This document shows, piece after piece, positions 32,595-41,174 of a stretch of 64,000 nucleotides of DNA. A program made the translations under genes and the position numbers. The notes beneath the pieces were generated by a model that worked only from the letters and a program-made list of their open reading frames with translations, ran no database searches and was not told the DNA's origin. The stretch is from an uncultured Bacteroidales bacterium (lineage in GTDB: Bacteria > Bacteroidota > Bacteroidia > Bacteroidales > Muribaculaceae): assembly GCA_902782465.1 (NCBI GenBank), contig CACZNH010000008.1, forward strand, positions 24,408 to 88,407, in the 5' to 3' direction. Numbering within the stretch: the stretch's first letter is position 1; each line of letters opens with the position of its first letter.

Positions 32595-33824
32595 TTACTT
32601 GATGACCTTGGCGGTGGTGCGGGTGCCGTCGGTGTAGGTGGTAACAACGATGTTCACACCATCAACGGGCTCCTGGCTCATCTGACCAGCAAGGTTGTAG
32701 TAAGCTACGTTGGCAACAGCCTTCTGACCGTTAATCTCATCAACAGCCGTCATGTCCTTGTTGATGTTGACAGTGATGTCGGTGTACATGTCGGTGAAGG
32801 AGAGTTCCTGGCTGTACTTGCCGTCAACAACGATAACATAGGTCTTGGAGTGGTCCAGGCTGTAGTAGTTGCCATCCTCGGCTGGAGCAACCAGCTCACC
32901 AATCTGGTCGCCATCCATCGTCCACAGCTCAACGTCGGCTGCCAGCTCGGGCAGGTTGACGCGGATGTCGCTGGTGAAGTAGGGAGTGCGGAAGGCGGGC
33001 AGACGGTGCTCGGGCAGGTTGTACCAGTAGGTCAGCAGATTCTCGGGAATCTGGTCCACTACCTCGGAGCTGAAGCAGTACTGTCCCGAACGCATCAGGC
33101 TGGCAACGGGCAACTCAGCGTCGTCATAGGCCATGTAGCGATACATCATGTGAATATCCTCCCAGTTGCACATCCACAGGGTGAGGTAGATGCTCTCACC
33201 GGTGTACAGGAAGGGGATGTTCCTGCCTTCTTCGTCCTTAACGTTGAAGGGGCAGTCCACGATGGTAGAGGGTTCAATGGCCCTGGCCATGAGGTCAAAT
33301 TCGCTGATGTAACCAGGATGGTTGCCGAAGCCGCCGCGGCAGTTGACGGTGTCGGTCAGAAGCTCTCCGTCGGGGATATTCCACCAAACGCGATAGCCAT
33401 TACCAAACCACTCGTCATACTCGTTCAGCTCCTCACCATCAGCGATGTTCTTGCACCATGCCACTACGTCGAGGTAGGTGACGCCTCTTGTGGTGGCGTC
33501 GGTGGCTACGTCATAGCCGTCGAGGGCAAGACCGATAACCTTTGCATTGGCAGGGAGGGTGGGAGTACCCTTGGTGATGTCACCGTTAGAGAAGTCTGTG
33601 CTGGTAACAACATACTCAGGCTGGAACTTCATCATGCGCATACCGGGGTCAAAGTCGGGGTAATTCTGAATGTGCTGATAATGCTCAATGTCAATGGGCA
33701 GTGCGAACAACAGAGTGTCGCCAGCGGGTTGAGGAACATTAACAGCCGTGATGTCGGTATAGGCATTAGCAACACCAAAACCGGCCACAAGCATCAAAAA
33801 AGTGGAAAGTAAAACCTTTTTCAT
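32595..33824 (-). CDS. Secreted protein with C-terminal sorting-like tail, unknown function
   Basis: The 409-residue precursor has a Sec signal (MKKVLLSTFLMLVAGFGVANA). The mature region is beta-rich with several Trp, Tyr and Asp residues (VWWNIPDGELL, YLTLWMCNWEDIHMMY) and could be a carbohydrate-active or binding domain; I do not recognise the family. The C terminus (YYNLAGQMSQEPVDGVNIVV ... RTTAKVIK) resembles Bacteroidota tails of the VYDLQGR-GIYIV-K type linked to type IX secretion or surface attachment. It is monocistronic, with a good promoter (33882-33912) and terminator. Confidence 0.8.
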   Translation of the reverse strand: MKKVLLSTFLMLVAGFGVANAYTDITAVNVPQPAGDTLLFALPIDIEHYQHIQNYPDFDPGMRMMKFQPEYVVTSTDFSNGDITKGTPTLPANAKVIGLALDGYDVATDATTRGVTYLDVVAWCKNIADGEELNEYDEWFGNGYRVWWNIPDGELLTDTVNCRGGFGNHPGYISEFDLMARAIEPSTIVDCPFNVKDEEGRNIPFLYTGESIYLTLWMCNWEDIHMMYRYMAYDDAELPVASLMRSGQYCFSSEVVDQIPENLLTYWYNLPEHRLPAFRTPYFTSDIRVNLPELAADVELWTMDGDQIGELVAPAEDGNYYSLDHSKTYVIVVDGKYSQELSFTDMYTDITVNINKDMTAVDEINGQKAVANVAYYNLAGQMSQEPVDGVNIVVTTYTDGTRTTAKVIK

Positions 33825-33881
33825 AATGTCTTTAATTTTGTATAGTTATAAATATTTGTTCAGTTCACTATATAGATGATG

Positions 33882-33912
33882 CAAAGTTAAACTAAATTTC
33901 TCGATGTAACAA
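33882..33912 (-). promoter_or_regulatory. Promoter for the 409-residue secreted protein gene
   Basis: On the minus strand TTG (plus 33910-33912), a 20-base spacer and TAACTTTG (plus 33882-33889) form a near-consensus Bacteroidota promoter with a leader of about 50 bases. Confidence 0.75.
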
Positions 33913-33982
33913 GAAGTTCTCCGTTTTTTTTAAAAAAAAACGCGATTTCGTCAAAAATGAGCACGTTGTTGCCGATTTTCAG

Positions 33983-36676
33983 TTACTGGTTCTTGGCTCG
34001 TTGTACCAGTTGGCCCAACAAGAATACAGGCAATGTGCCCAATATTATCCATAGCCAAGTGTCCCACTCGAGCGGGGAGCAGTTGAACAGCGGACCAGCA
34101 AACTGGACAATGAGAACCTGCCCAACGAAGACAACTGCTGCAACGGTCCAGAACACCTTGCTGTCCTCCATGTTGTTGAATGCACTCTTGCCTGTGGCAA
34201 AAGACCTGGCGTTGAGCATGTTCCAGAATTGCAGGAAGACAAATACGCTAAAGAACACGCCCATCTCATGCGGATTGATGTTGGGGTTGATGCCGCGGGC
34301 AAAGACGGGCCCGCCATTGGCCTCGCGAACGAAGAAATAGAACAGGCCTATCATCAGCACCGCAAAGATGGTGCCGGTCAACATGATGAACTTCATCATG
34401 GCTGGTGTGATGATGCTGGCGCGCGAGTCGCGGGGTTTCTGTCTCATGAGTACGCTGTTGGGCGGCAGCGACGCCAGGGCCAGGGCAGCAAAAGTGTCCA
34501 TGATGAGGTTGACCCATAGCATCTGTGTCACGGTGAGGGCCGGCTGCTTGCTGAAGAACGAGCAGATGGCGACAACCAGGCAGGCGCACACGTTGACCGC
34601 AAGCTGGAACAGGATGAAACGCTGAATGTTGCTGTACAGGGAGCGTCCCCACAGGACGGCCTTGTTGATACTGGCAAATGAGTTGTCGAGGATGGTGATG
34701 TCGCTGGCCTCTTTGGCGACAGCGGTGCCATCGCCCATCGACAGGCCCACTTGTGCCGCGTTGAGGGCTGGCGCATCATTGGTACCATCGCCGGTTACGG
34801 CAACGACCTCGCCCTGTTGCTGCAGGAGCCTGACGAGCCGTGCCTTGTCGTCGGGACGTGCGCGTGCCATGATTTTGATGGCTGCTGCGCGCTGGGCCGC
34901 CTCGTTGTCATCAAGGGCGGCAAAGTCCGGTCCCGTGATAATGGCATCGTCGCCATCGTCATCGGTCCACAAGCCTACCTGGCGGCCGATTTCGCGTGCC
35001 GTGGCTCCTGTGTCTCCAGTGATGATTTTCACCTTCACGCCCGCATTGCGGCAGTCCTGGATGGCGGCGGGTACATCGGCGCGTACAGGATCGCTGATGG
35101 CAACGATTCCCATAAAGGTGAGTTCCTTGCATTTTCCATCCGTCAATTGCTTGATGGCATCCTCGACATCTTGGCCGTCGGGCAATTCAGTGTAGGCAAA
35201 CCCCAGCGTGCGCATGGCCTTGGCCTGATAGCTGGCCAGTTCTTCATTAATCTGCTGGAAAGTGACGTCGCCAACTACATTATCGCACAGGCGCATGACA
35301 ATCTCAGGGGCGCCCTTGAGCAGCATTAACCGTTTGCCGGTGGTACTGGAGATGACTGTAGCCATGAATTTGTTCATGGTCGAGAACGGCAACTGGGTCA
35401 GTAATTCACTGCTCTCACGCAGTTCCATGTAATCGGCTCCAGCACTGTGCAGCCACAGCAACAGGGCTCCCTCGGTGGGATTGCCCAGCGCCACGATGTT
35501 ATTGGGGTCGCTGTCGTCAAGGAAGGCTGTGCTGTTGCAGGCGATGCTCTCTTGGACAATCATGCTTGCCTGGTCGTCGGTGAGTTTGTCACCGTCGATG
35601 AGGCCGTAGAAGTGGGCATGATAGACCTGCATCTTGTTTTGGGTGAGCGTGCCGGTCTTGTCGGTACAGATAACGGTGGTGGCTCCCATCGTTTCACAGG
35701 CATGCATGCGGCGCACCAGATTGTTATGCTTCAGCATCTTGCGCATGCTCAACGCCAGTGAAAGGGTTACGCTCATGGGCAGGCCCTCGGGCACCGACAC
35801 AACAATGAGTGTCACGGCCAGCATCACAGTCTCGATGAAATACTGGGCGTCGGCAACAAGGCCTTCGCTGCCGGCAATGAAATACTCAAGCAATCGACCC
35901 AGCACAAGCAGGCCAGCCATGACATAGCTGCCGCGGGCAATCGTACGTCCCAGACGGTCGAGCTGCTGGGTGAGAGGGGTCTTGACGGCATTGTCGATTT
36001 GGGAGTCTCTGAAGACTTTGCCATATTCCGTCTTGTCACCTACACGTTCCACACGCATGACGGCACCACCCTCGATGATGGTGCTGGCACGGAGCAACAG
36101 GTTGGCAGGATAAGTAGTAGAGCTCTCGTTGGCTGCGGCAATAGCGGCATCATGCGTTTTCCAAGCCGATGGCTCTCCCGTGAAGGAACTCTCGTCCACG
36201 GTGAGGTCGTGGCTGATGACAATGGTGCCGTCGGCTGGAATCTTCTCACCGGTGTCAAGGATGACGATATCATCGACCACGATGTCGCAGCGGGGAACCT
36301 GGGTGACGTGCCCAGCTCGCATCACCTTGACCATAACATGGTCGTCGGTCTGGTTGAGCAGGCGGAATTTCTTGTTGGCGTTGACTTCGACAAGGAAACC
36401 TACCAGTGTGGCAAGCACGATAGCCAGGAAAATGCCCAGCGGCTCAAACAGGATGGTAGCGCCAAGCCCCAACCAAAAGTATTCATAAATGGATAGTCCT
36501 ACCGACAGCATGAGAGCCACCAGCAGAATCTTGATGAGTGGGTCATTGAATTTGTCGAGAAACTGCTTCCACAGCGGTTCACGAGCCGGTGGGGTGAGCA
36601 CATTGTCACCATGTTCCTGACGGCTGGCGAGCACTTGCTCGGCAGTCAAGCCCTTATCTAATTTGGCTTTTACCAT
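33983..36676 (-). CDS. Calcium-translocating P-type ATPase (PMCA/SERCA-like)
   Basis: The 897-residue ion pump has an N-terminal cation-ATPase domain, paired membrane helices, the TGEP-type actuator motif (ESSFTGEPSAWKTHD), PEGLP in helix M4 (IVVSVPEGLPMSVTLSLALS), the phosphorylation site DKTGTLTQNKMQ, the nucleotide-binding KGAPEIVM, ITGDTGATA and the hinge VTGDGTNDAPALNAAQVG. Six C-terminal helices include the NLIMDTFAALALA motif. These fit a type II Ca2+ ATPase exporting Ca2+ from the cytosol. It has no regulatory C-terminal extension and stands alone. Confidence 0.94.
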   Translation of the reverse strand: MVKAKLDKGLTAEQVLASRQEHGDNVLTPPAREPLWKQFLDKFNDPLIKILLVALMLSVGLSIYEYFWLGLGATILFEPLGIFLAIVLATLVGFLVEVNANKKFRLLNQTDDHVMVKVMRAGHVTQVPRCDIVVDDIVILDTGEKIPADGTIVISHDLTVDESSFTGEPSAWKTHDAAIAAANESSTTYPANLLLRASTIIEGGAVMRVERVGDKTEYGKVFRDSQIDNAVKTPLTQQLDRLGRTIARGSYVMAGLLVLGRLLEYFIAGSEGLVADAQYFIETVMLAVTLIVVSVPEGLPMSVTLSLALSMRKMLKHNNLVRRMHACETMGATTVICTDKTGTLTQNKMQVYHAHFYGLIDGDKLTDDQASMIVQESIACNSTAFLDDSDPNNIVALGNPTEGALLLWLHSAGADYMELRESSELLTQLPFSTMNKFMATVISSTTGKRLMLLKGAPEIVMRLCDNVVGDVTFQQINEELASYQAKAMRTLGFAYTELPDGQDVEDAIKQLTDGKCKELTFMGIVAISDPVRADVPAAIQDCRNAGVKVKIITGDTGATAREIGRQVGLWTDDDGDDAIITGPDFAALDDNEAAQRAAAIKIMARARPDDKARLVRLLQQQGEVVAVTGDGTNDAPALNAAQVGLSMGDGTAVAKEASDITILDNSFASINKAVLWGRSLYSNIQRFILFQLAVNVCACLVVAICSFFSKQPALTVTQMLWVNLIMDTFAALALASLPPNSVLMRQKPRDSRASIITPAMMKFIMLTGTIFAVLMIGLFYFFVREANGGPVFARGINPNINPHEMGVFFSVFVFLQFWNMLNARSFATGKSAFNNMEDSKVFWTVAAVVFVGQVLIVQFAGPLFNCSPLEWDTWLWIILGTLPVFLLGQLVQRAKNQ

Positions 36677-36775
36677 GAGTGATCGTTCGTTTCAAGAATT
36701 GACAGTGCCCATAAAAGCAGCAAGAACCGTGCCAAATGGGCCGTCTGACCCGCAGAGGGCCAGAACAAAGCAGCA

Positions 36776-37546
36776 TCATGCAGTAATCTGTTTCGGTAGT
36801 GGGCGGCGTGTGAATTTCTGCTTGTTGAAAATGGAATCCCAACGCAGCTTGATAACGCCCCACAAAGCCTCAAAGAAGATGCTACTGTTCATCTTGCTCG
36901 TTCCCAGCACACGGTTCACGAAGACGATGGGCACCTCCTTGATTTTGAAGCCCATGCAGTGGGCAGTGAACTTCATCTCGATTTGGAAGGCATATCCCTT
37001 GAACTCGACAGTATCCAGATTGATGCTCTGCAATACCTCACGACGGTAGCACACATATCCCGCCGTGGTGTCACGGACATCCATCCCGGTGATGATGCGG
37101 ACATAGGCCGATGCGTAGTAACTCATGAGCATTCTACCCATCGGCCAGTTGACGACATTCACGCCGGTCAGGTATCTCGAGCCGACAGCGACATCGGCAC
37201 CGCCCGTGGCGCATGCTGCCTGCAACTCGGGCAATTTGTTGACGGGATGAGAGAAGTCGGCATCCATCTCGATGATGTATTCATACTGGTGGTCAAGGGC
37301 CCATTTGAAACCTGCGATATAGGCGGTTCCCAGCCCCTGTTTGCCAGGACGCTTGAGGATGTTGACGCGATCGGGCCTCTCGGCGATAATCGAGTCCACG
37401 ATGTCGCCCGTACCGTCGGGCGAATTGTCATCAACGATGAGCACATCAAACTGGTGCTCAGTGAGGCTGAGCACAGCATCGATGATATTCCTGACGTTCT
37501 CCTTCTCGTTGTAAGTCGGGATGATTACTAAGCTGTCTGACTTCAT
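36776..37546 (-). CDS. Polyprenol-phosphate mannosyltransferase-like glycosyltransferase (GT2)
   Basis: The 256-residue enzyme shows GT2 motifs LVIIPTYNEKENVRNIID, VLIVDDNSPDGTGDIVDS, KQGLGTAYIAGFKWAL and IIEMDADFSHPVNKLPEL (DxD). The C-terminal FVNRVLGTSKMNSSIFFEAL is characteristic of dolichol/polyprenol-phosphate mannose synthases without a membrane domain. It transfers a hexose from a nucleotide sugar to a polyprenyl phosphate for glycan or protein glycosylation at the inner membrane. The promoter -7 box is at 37587-37594. Confidence 0.9.
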   Translation of the reverse strand: MKSDSLVIIPTYNEKENVRNIIDAVLSLTEHQFDVLIVDDNSPDGTGDIVDSIIAERPDRVNILKRPGKQGLGTAYIAGFKWALDHQYEYIIEMDADFSHPVNKLPELQAACATGGADVAVGSRYLTGVNVVNWPMGRMLMSYYASAYVRIITGMDVRDTTAGYVCYRREVLQSINLDTVEFKGYAFQIEMKFTAHCMGFKIKEVPIVFVNRVLGTSKMNSSIFFEALWGVIKLRWDSIFNKQKFTRRPLPKQITA

Positions 37547-37586
37547 GAGTGCTTACTATAATTATTTCCTCGGTCTAATCTGAGTA

Positions 37587-37594
37587 CAAAGGTA
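37587..37594 (-). promoter_or_regulatory. -7 box for the GT2 gene
   Basis: CAAAGGTA on the plus strand is TACCTTTG on the minus strand, 41 bases upstream of the GT2 ATG. Confidence 0.55.
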
Positions 37595-37621
37595 CAATAT
37601 TTTTTATAATAAAGGGCCAAA

Positions 37622-37646
37622 AGCCGATGATATTGTACCATCGGCT
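37622..37646. terminator. Terminator between the methyltransferase operon and the GT2 gene
   Basis: AGCCGATG and CATCGGCT form an 8-bp stem with a 9-base loop. It is followed by TTTTGGCCCTTT on the minus strand, so it probably ends the operon that finishes at 37676. Confidence 0.75.
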
Positions 37647-37675
37647 AGATTTTATTATACTTTTGCAATGATTAA

Positions 37676-38392
37676 CTACCGTTTAACGCGAGAAATGCGG
37701 GCCAGATAGTCATAGTGGCCTCCGCGAGCGATGACCTCGGCATTGAAGCCGTAGGCGCTTGCGTGCTCGGCCAGCGTCTCGGGGTCGATGAACAGCCAGG
37801 GGAAAGATGTGCCCTTGACGTCCTTGTACTGCATCTGATAAGTCAACTCGCCATAGTATCCGTCAATGCCCGTGAGGTCAATGATACCGTCCTCGTCCTC
37901 AAAGACGTAGCAGATGTCACTGGAGTCGCACAGCACCTCGCCACCTGGTGCCAGCAACTTGTCCACCTGCATGAAGAAGGCCGGCAGGCGACTCAATGTG
38001 CCCACGATGCCGATGCCGTTCATCAGCATCAGGATGGTGTCAAACTGGCCGTCGAGGGTGAAGAAGTCCTGCTCGCGGGCATCCTGAACGCCGCGTTCCT
38101 GCATGGTGGCGACGGCAAGTGGAGAAATATCGATGGCGGTCACCCGTTTGCCCATCTGCTGCAATGCCAGGGAGTGGCAACCGGCGCCAGCCCCGACATC
38201 GAGAACATGGCCACGGGCAAGACGCAACGCCTCCTGCTCGATGGCAGGCATTTCCTCCATCGGTCTGAAAAGGGTCTTGACGGGTATCTCGTCCTCGTCA
38301 AACATGGGCGAGAAAACACGCAACCGTGCTGCCTTGCCGTTCTTGTGATAGTCGGCAATGGCTTGTCCCATGGGGTCTTTGTCGATGTTCAT
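37676..38392 (-). CDS. Class I SAM-dependent methyltransferase
   Basis: The 238-residue protein has the SAM motif I VLDVGAGAGCHSLALQQMG, followed by VTAIDISPLAVATMQERG and FDTILMLMNGIGIVG. The acceptor is unknown. I chose the ATG at 38392, because it overlaps the stop of the flavodoxin-like gene (TGATG) and gives a normal MNIDKDPMGQAIADYH start. It is the last of two coupled genes. Small-molecule methyltransferases of this type are common in Bacteroidota. Confidence 0.88.
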   Translation of the reverse strand: MNIDKDPMGQAIADYHKNGKAARLRVFSPMFDEDEIPVKTLFRPMEEMPAIEQEALRLARGHVLDVGAGAGCHSLALQQMGKRVTAIDISPLAVATMQERGVQDAREQDFFTLDGQFDTILMLMNGIGIVGTLSRLPAFFMQVDKLLAPGGEVLCDSSDICYVFEDEDGIIDLTGIDGYYGELTYQMQYKDVKGTSFPWLFIDPETLAEHASAYGFNAEVIARGGHYDYLARISRVKR

Positions 38393-39012
38393 CAGCGGAT
38401 GAAGTGGGTGCCCTGCCACGGTTCGTATTTGGGCGATTGACTACCCTCGGCAGTCAACTGGCGAATCATCCATGCCATGTTGAGCGCCATCGTGCGCATC
38501 GTCTGCATGCCCTCGCTGTCATGGCGAACCTCGCCTGGCTCACGGCCGTAAGCGATATTCCAGTATTGCGAGGTAACCAGCGGCATATTCACCATCTGGA
38601 AAGGTGTCTGCAGTGTCTGGAATGCTGCGGTGGCACCGCCACGGCGGCACACGGTAACGGCAGCTGCTGGTTTGCCCGATACTTTTGCACCGGCAAAGAG
38701 CATGCGGTGAATCAGGTTGAGCAGGCTGCCCGTCGGGTTGCCGTAATATACAGGGGAACCGACGATGAGGCCGTCGGCCTGGTTCATCTTGTCAATGACC
38801 TCGTTGCACAGGTCGTCATTGAAAACGCAATGACCGTCACCGGCAGTTACGCATCCGCCACAAGCGATGCAACCCCGTACGGGTTTGGTACCTATCCATA
38901 CGATTTCGGTCTGGAAACCTTGTTCTGTGAGTGTCTTTGCAGCCTCGTTCAGGGCAAAGTAGGTATTACCCTTCTCATGAGGCGACCCGTTAATCAAAAG
39001 GACTTTCTTCAT
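38392..39012 (-). CDS. NADPH-dependent FMN reductase/flavodoxin-like iron-sulfur flavoprotein
   Basis: The 206-residue protein has the flavodoxin-like start KKVLLINGSPHEKGNTYFAL (phosphate-binding), a Cys-rich loop CIACGGCVTAGDGHC that may bind an iron-sulfur cluster, and the FMN-binding VGSPVYYGNPTGSLLNLIHR. It is probably a small cytosolic redox flavoprotein; the partner is unknown. Its stop codon overlaps the methyltransferase start by one base. Confidence 0.88.
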   Translation of the reverse strand: MKKVLLINGSPHEKGNTYFALNEAAKTLTEQGFQTEIVWIGTKPVRGCIACGGCVTAGDGHCVFNDDLCNEVIDKMNQADGLIVGSPVYYGNPTGSLLNLIHRMLFAGAKVSGKPAAAVTVCRRGGATAAFQTLQTPFQMVNMPLVTSQYWNIAYGREPGEVRHDSEGMQTMRTMALNMAWMIRQLTAEGSQSPKYEPWQGTHFIR

Positions 39013-39061
39013 TATTTAGTTATTTTATGTGGTTCAGTTTAAGTACAATAACTAGAAACTA

Positions 39062-39589
39062 CTATATTTTCGTCATGTGGTAGCCCATGGCTTTGAGTTG
39101 CACGGCCATGCCCATCTGGTACAGGCACTGTAGTCCTGCGACATAGGCCTTAAATGCCTCGACCGTTCCCGGCTCAATATCCAGACGGAAGATGGCACGT
39201 TTCACGCGCTCGGCACAATCGCCCACGAGTGTTTGCATTTGTTCGGCGTCATCACCGTGCAGGTCAAGCACCTCGTCCAGGATGTACTCATCCAGGTTGT
39301 CAAAGCCGCGCTTGTCGCGCATCGGCGTGTACAGGTCGTCTATCTTGCCGTATGTCTCCCAATCCTCGTCCCAGCGTTTGGCAATTGCCATGCCGATAAA
39401 CATCATCCATCCCAGCGAGGCGATGGGGTAGTCGGCAAATTCACGCACTCCGTCAGGCAGGTAGGCCTCGGCGATGGGCGGCCATTTGGCCTCTACATCA
39501 GGGCATTCGGGCAGGCGCTCGTCCACGGCACCCCGCTCAACGAGGTAACGGTGCAGGTCGGCAAGCATCGTGTTGGCAAAGTCTTCCAT
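39062..39589 (-). CDS. Conserved helical protein of unknown function
   Basis: The 175-residue protein starts MEDFANTMLADLHRYLVERG. It is helical and acidic with conserved-looking segments LPDGVREFADYPIASLGWMM, KRWDEDWETYGKIDDLY and GFDNLDEYILDEVL. No signal peptide is present. The ATG at 39589 lies one base after the stop of the PNPOx-like gene, so the two form an operon. I do not recognise a family name. Confidence 0.75.
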   Translation of the reverse strand: MEDFANTMLADLHRYLVERGAVDERLPECPDVEAKWPPIAEAYLPDGVREFADYPIASLGWMMFIGMAIAKRWDEDWETYGKIDDLYTPMRDKRGFDNLDEYILDEVLDLHGDDAEQMQTLVGDCAERVKRAIFRLDIEPGTVEAFKAYVAGLQCLYQMGMAVQLKAMGYHMTKI

Positions 39590-39590
39590 A

Positions 39591-39995
39591 TCAGAACTTG
39601 ACGCGACGCTCGGGGTCGCTGTAGGAGAAGAAACGTGCTTCGCCGTCGGTGATGTACATGGCGGCCATGTTGTCATCGGCCTGATAGAATTGCTTGAGCT
39701 CGGGGTTCTGGTCGAGGATGAACTGCTTCATCTCGCGGTCATCGTCATTGACGAGCTTGCCGCTCACGCGTATCCATTCGGCGCCATTGTCCTTGGTAGC
39801 GCTGAGCTCAAACTGGGGATTTGCCACCAATTGCTTGAAAACGTCCTTGCTCTTGGCTGTCATCAGGTACAGGCGGCCGTTATAGATTTCGCTCACGCCG
39901 AAGGGTCGCACCCTGGCCTGGTCACCGTCGACGGTAGCCAGGTAAAACACACGGCATTCAGCCAGATAATCCTTTATTTCTTGTAATATATCCAT
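39591..39995 (-). CDS. Pyridoxamine 5'-phosphate oxidase-fold flavin-binding protein
   Basis: The 134-residue protein (MDILQEIKDYLAECRVFYLA) has the split-barrel PNPOx fold: VFYLATVDGDQARVRPFGV, GRLYLMTAKSKDVFKQL and a short C-terminal strand set. Proteins of this size bind FMN or a related flavin; few are true PNPOx enzymes. The start at 39995 places the promoter (40027-40057) just upstream. It precedes a conserved helical protein by one base. Confidence 0.85.
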   Translation of the reverse strand: MDILQEIKDYLAECRVFYLATVDGDQARVRPFGVSEIYNGRLYLMTAKSKDVFKQLVANPQFELSATKDNGAEWIRVSGKLVNDDDREMKQFILDQNPELKQFYQADDNMAAMYITDGEARFFSYSDPERRVKF

Positions 39996-40026
39996 ATTCA
40001 AAGTATCTTTTTTAAAAAAGCGGGAA

Positions 40027-40057
40027 CAAAAGTAGTATAAGATTCCGTCTTTTCCAA
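40027..40057 (-). promoter_or_regulatory. Promoter for the PNPOx-like operon
   Basis: On the minus strand TTG (plus 40055-40057), a 20-base spacer and TACTTTTG (plus 40027-40034) form a near-consensus promoter, 31 bases upstream of the ATG at 39995. Confidence 0.75.
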
Positions 40058-40117
40058 ATCTTACAATCAAAAACCAGAAAACTTGCTATGGAAAAGACGT
40101 TTCTGAAAATTTTTAGC

Positions 40118-40125
40118 TACTTTTG
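40118..40125 (+). promoter_or_regulatory. -7 box for manA
   Basis: TACTTTTG lies 19 bases before the ATG at 40145. It falls inside an upstream in-frame extension (from 40088), which argues for 40145 as the real start. Confidence 0.55.
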
Positions 40126-40144
40126 CCGTTCAACTGTACGGAAT

Positions 40145-41131
40145 ATGCAGATTTATAAGTTCAATAATATCTTAAAGCCCGTCTTGTGGGGCGGTGACAA
40201 GGTGGTGACGTTCAAGCATCTGCCAGCAACAGATGAACCCATTGGTGAAAGTTGGGAAGTGTCAGCATTTCCCGGACGTGAATCGGTCGTCATTGGTGGC
40301 AAAGACAATGGATTGACGCTGCCTCAGCTGGTGGAGCGCTACGGCGCTGAACTTGTCGGGGAAGATGTCTATCGCCGCTATGGAAACAGTTTTCCCTTGC
40401 TCATTAAGATTATCGACGCTCATCGTGACCTCTCCATCCAGGTGCATCCCGATGATGAGATGGCGATGCGCCGCCACGGTTGTTCAGGCAAGAGTGAGAT
40501 GTGGTATATCCTTCATGCCGATGACAATGCCACCATTCGTGCGGGGTTCAAGAACACAATCACTCAGGAGGAATATGACCGTCGGCTAGCTGACGGCACG
40601 CTTTTGGAAGCCATCAACGCAGTGCCGTCAAGCCCTGGAGATGTCTTTTTCATCCCTGCTGGCCAAATCCACACCATCGGTGCCGGCAACCTGGTGGTCG
40701 AGATTCAGCAATCCAGTGACATCACTTACCGAGTGTGGGACTATGACCGCCGCGACGCTAACGGTAACCTGCGTCAACTGCATGTTCAAGAGGCACGCGA
40801 GGCGCTCAGTTTTGCTGCCCATGACTGTCAAGTGCATGAATTCCCTTGCATCGGCGATGGAATGAAGTGCTTGGTGCGTTGCCCCGAGTTTGAAGTGGAT
40901 AAACTCGACTTTACTGACGGGTACACTCTGGAATTGCCGCAACCACACTCGTTTGTCGAGGTGTTCTGCGTTAAGAACGACACGACCCTCCATGTCGAGG
41001 GAATGTCACAGCTGACGTTGCATCAGGGCGAGGTGGCTCTGGTTCCAGCCCTTGTCGATAGGGTGGAAATGACAGGCTCTGCCAGCGTTTTACTGGCATC
41101 GGTGCCAACAAAAAAATGTAGGAAAGACTAA
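40145..41131 (+). CDS. manA: Mannose-6-phosphate isomerase, class I
   Basis: The 328-residue zinc enzyme interconverts fructose 6-phosphate and mannose 6-phosphate, feeding GDP-mannose and GDP-fucose synthesis. Motifs are KPVLWGGDKV, GESWEVSAFPG, LSIQVHPDDEMAMRRHG (zinc-binding Gln/His), KSEMWYIL (zinc Glu) and FFIPAGQIHTIGAGNLVVEI (His). The short bacterial form is typical of Bacteroidota. The start at 40145 is preferred because a -7 box lies within the longer frame. mltG follows in the same direction. Confidence 0.94.
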   Translation: MQIYKFNNILKPVLWGGDKVVTFKHLPATDEPIGESWEVSAFPGRESVVIGGKDNGLTLPQLVERYGAELVGEDVYRRYGNSFPLLIKIIDAHRDLSIQVHPDDEMAMRRHGCSGKSEMWYILHADDNATIRAGFKNTITQEEYDRRLADGTLLEAINAVPSSPGDVFFIPAGQIHTIGAGNLVVEIQQSSDITYRVWDYDRRDANGNLRQLHVQEAREALSFAAHDCQVHEFPCIGDGMKCLVRCPEFEVDKLDFTDGYTLELPQPHSFVEVFCVKNDTTLHVEGMSQLTLHQGEVALVPALVDRVEMTGSASVLLASVPTKKCRKD

Positions 41132-41137
41132 TCCTAC

Positions 41138-41172
41138 TTAAAACTTACATCTTAAAACTAAAAACTAACACA
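41138..41172 (+). repeat. Heptamer array before mltG
   Basis: Five degenerate 7-bp units: TTAAAAC, TTACATC, TTAAAAC, TAAAAAC, TAACACA. The last unit ends 2 bases before the mltG ATG. Confidence 0.65.
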
Positions 41173-41174
41173 AT

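Noticed and set aside
32413-32637. Possible 74-codon gene upstream of the capsid-like cassette
   Set aside because: It overlaps the cassette promoter region, a terminator hairpin and the 3' end of the neighbouring gene on the other strand, and its composition is not protein-like.
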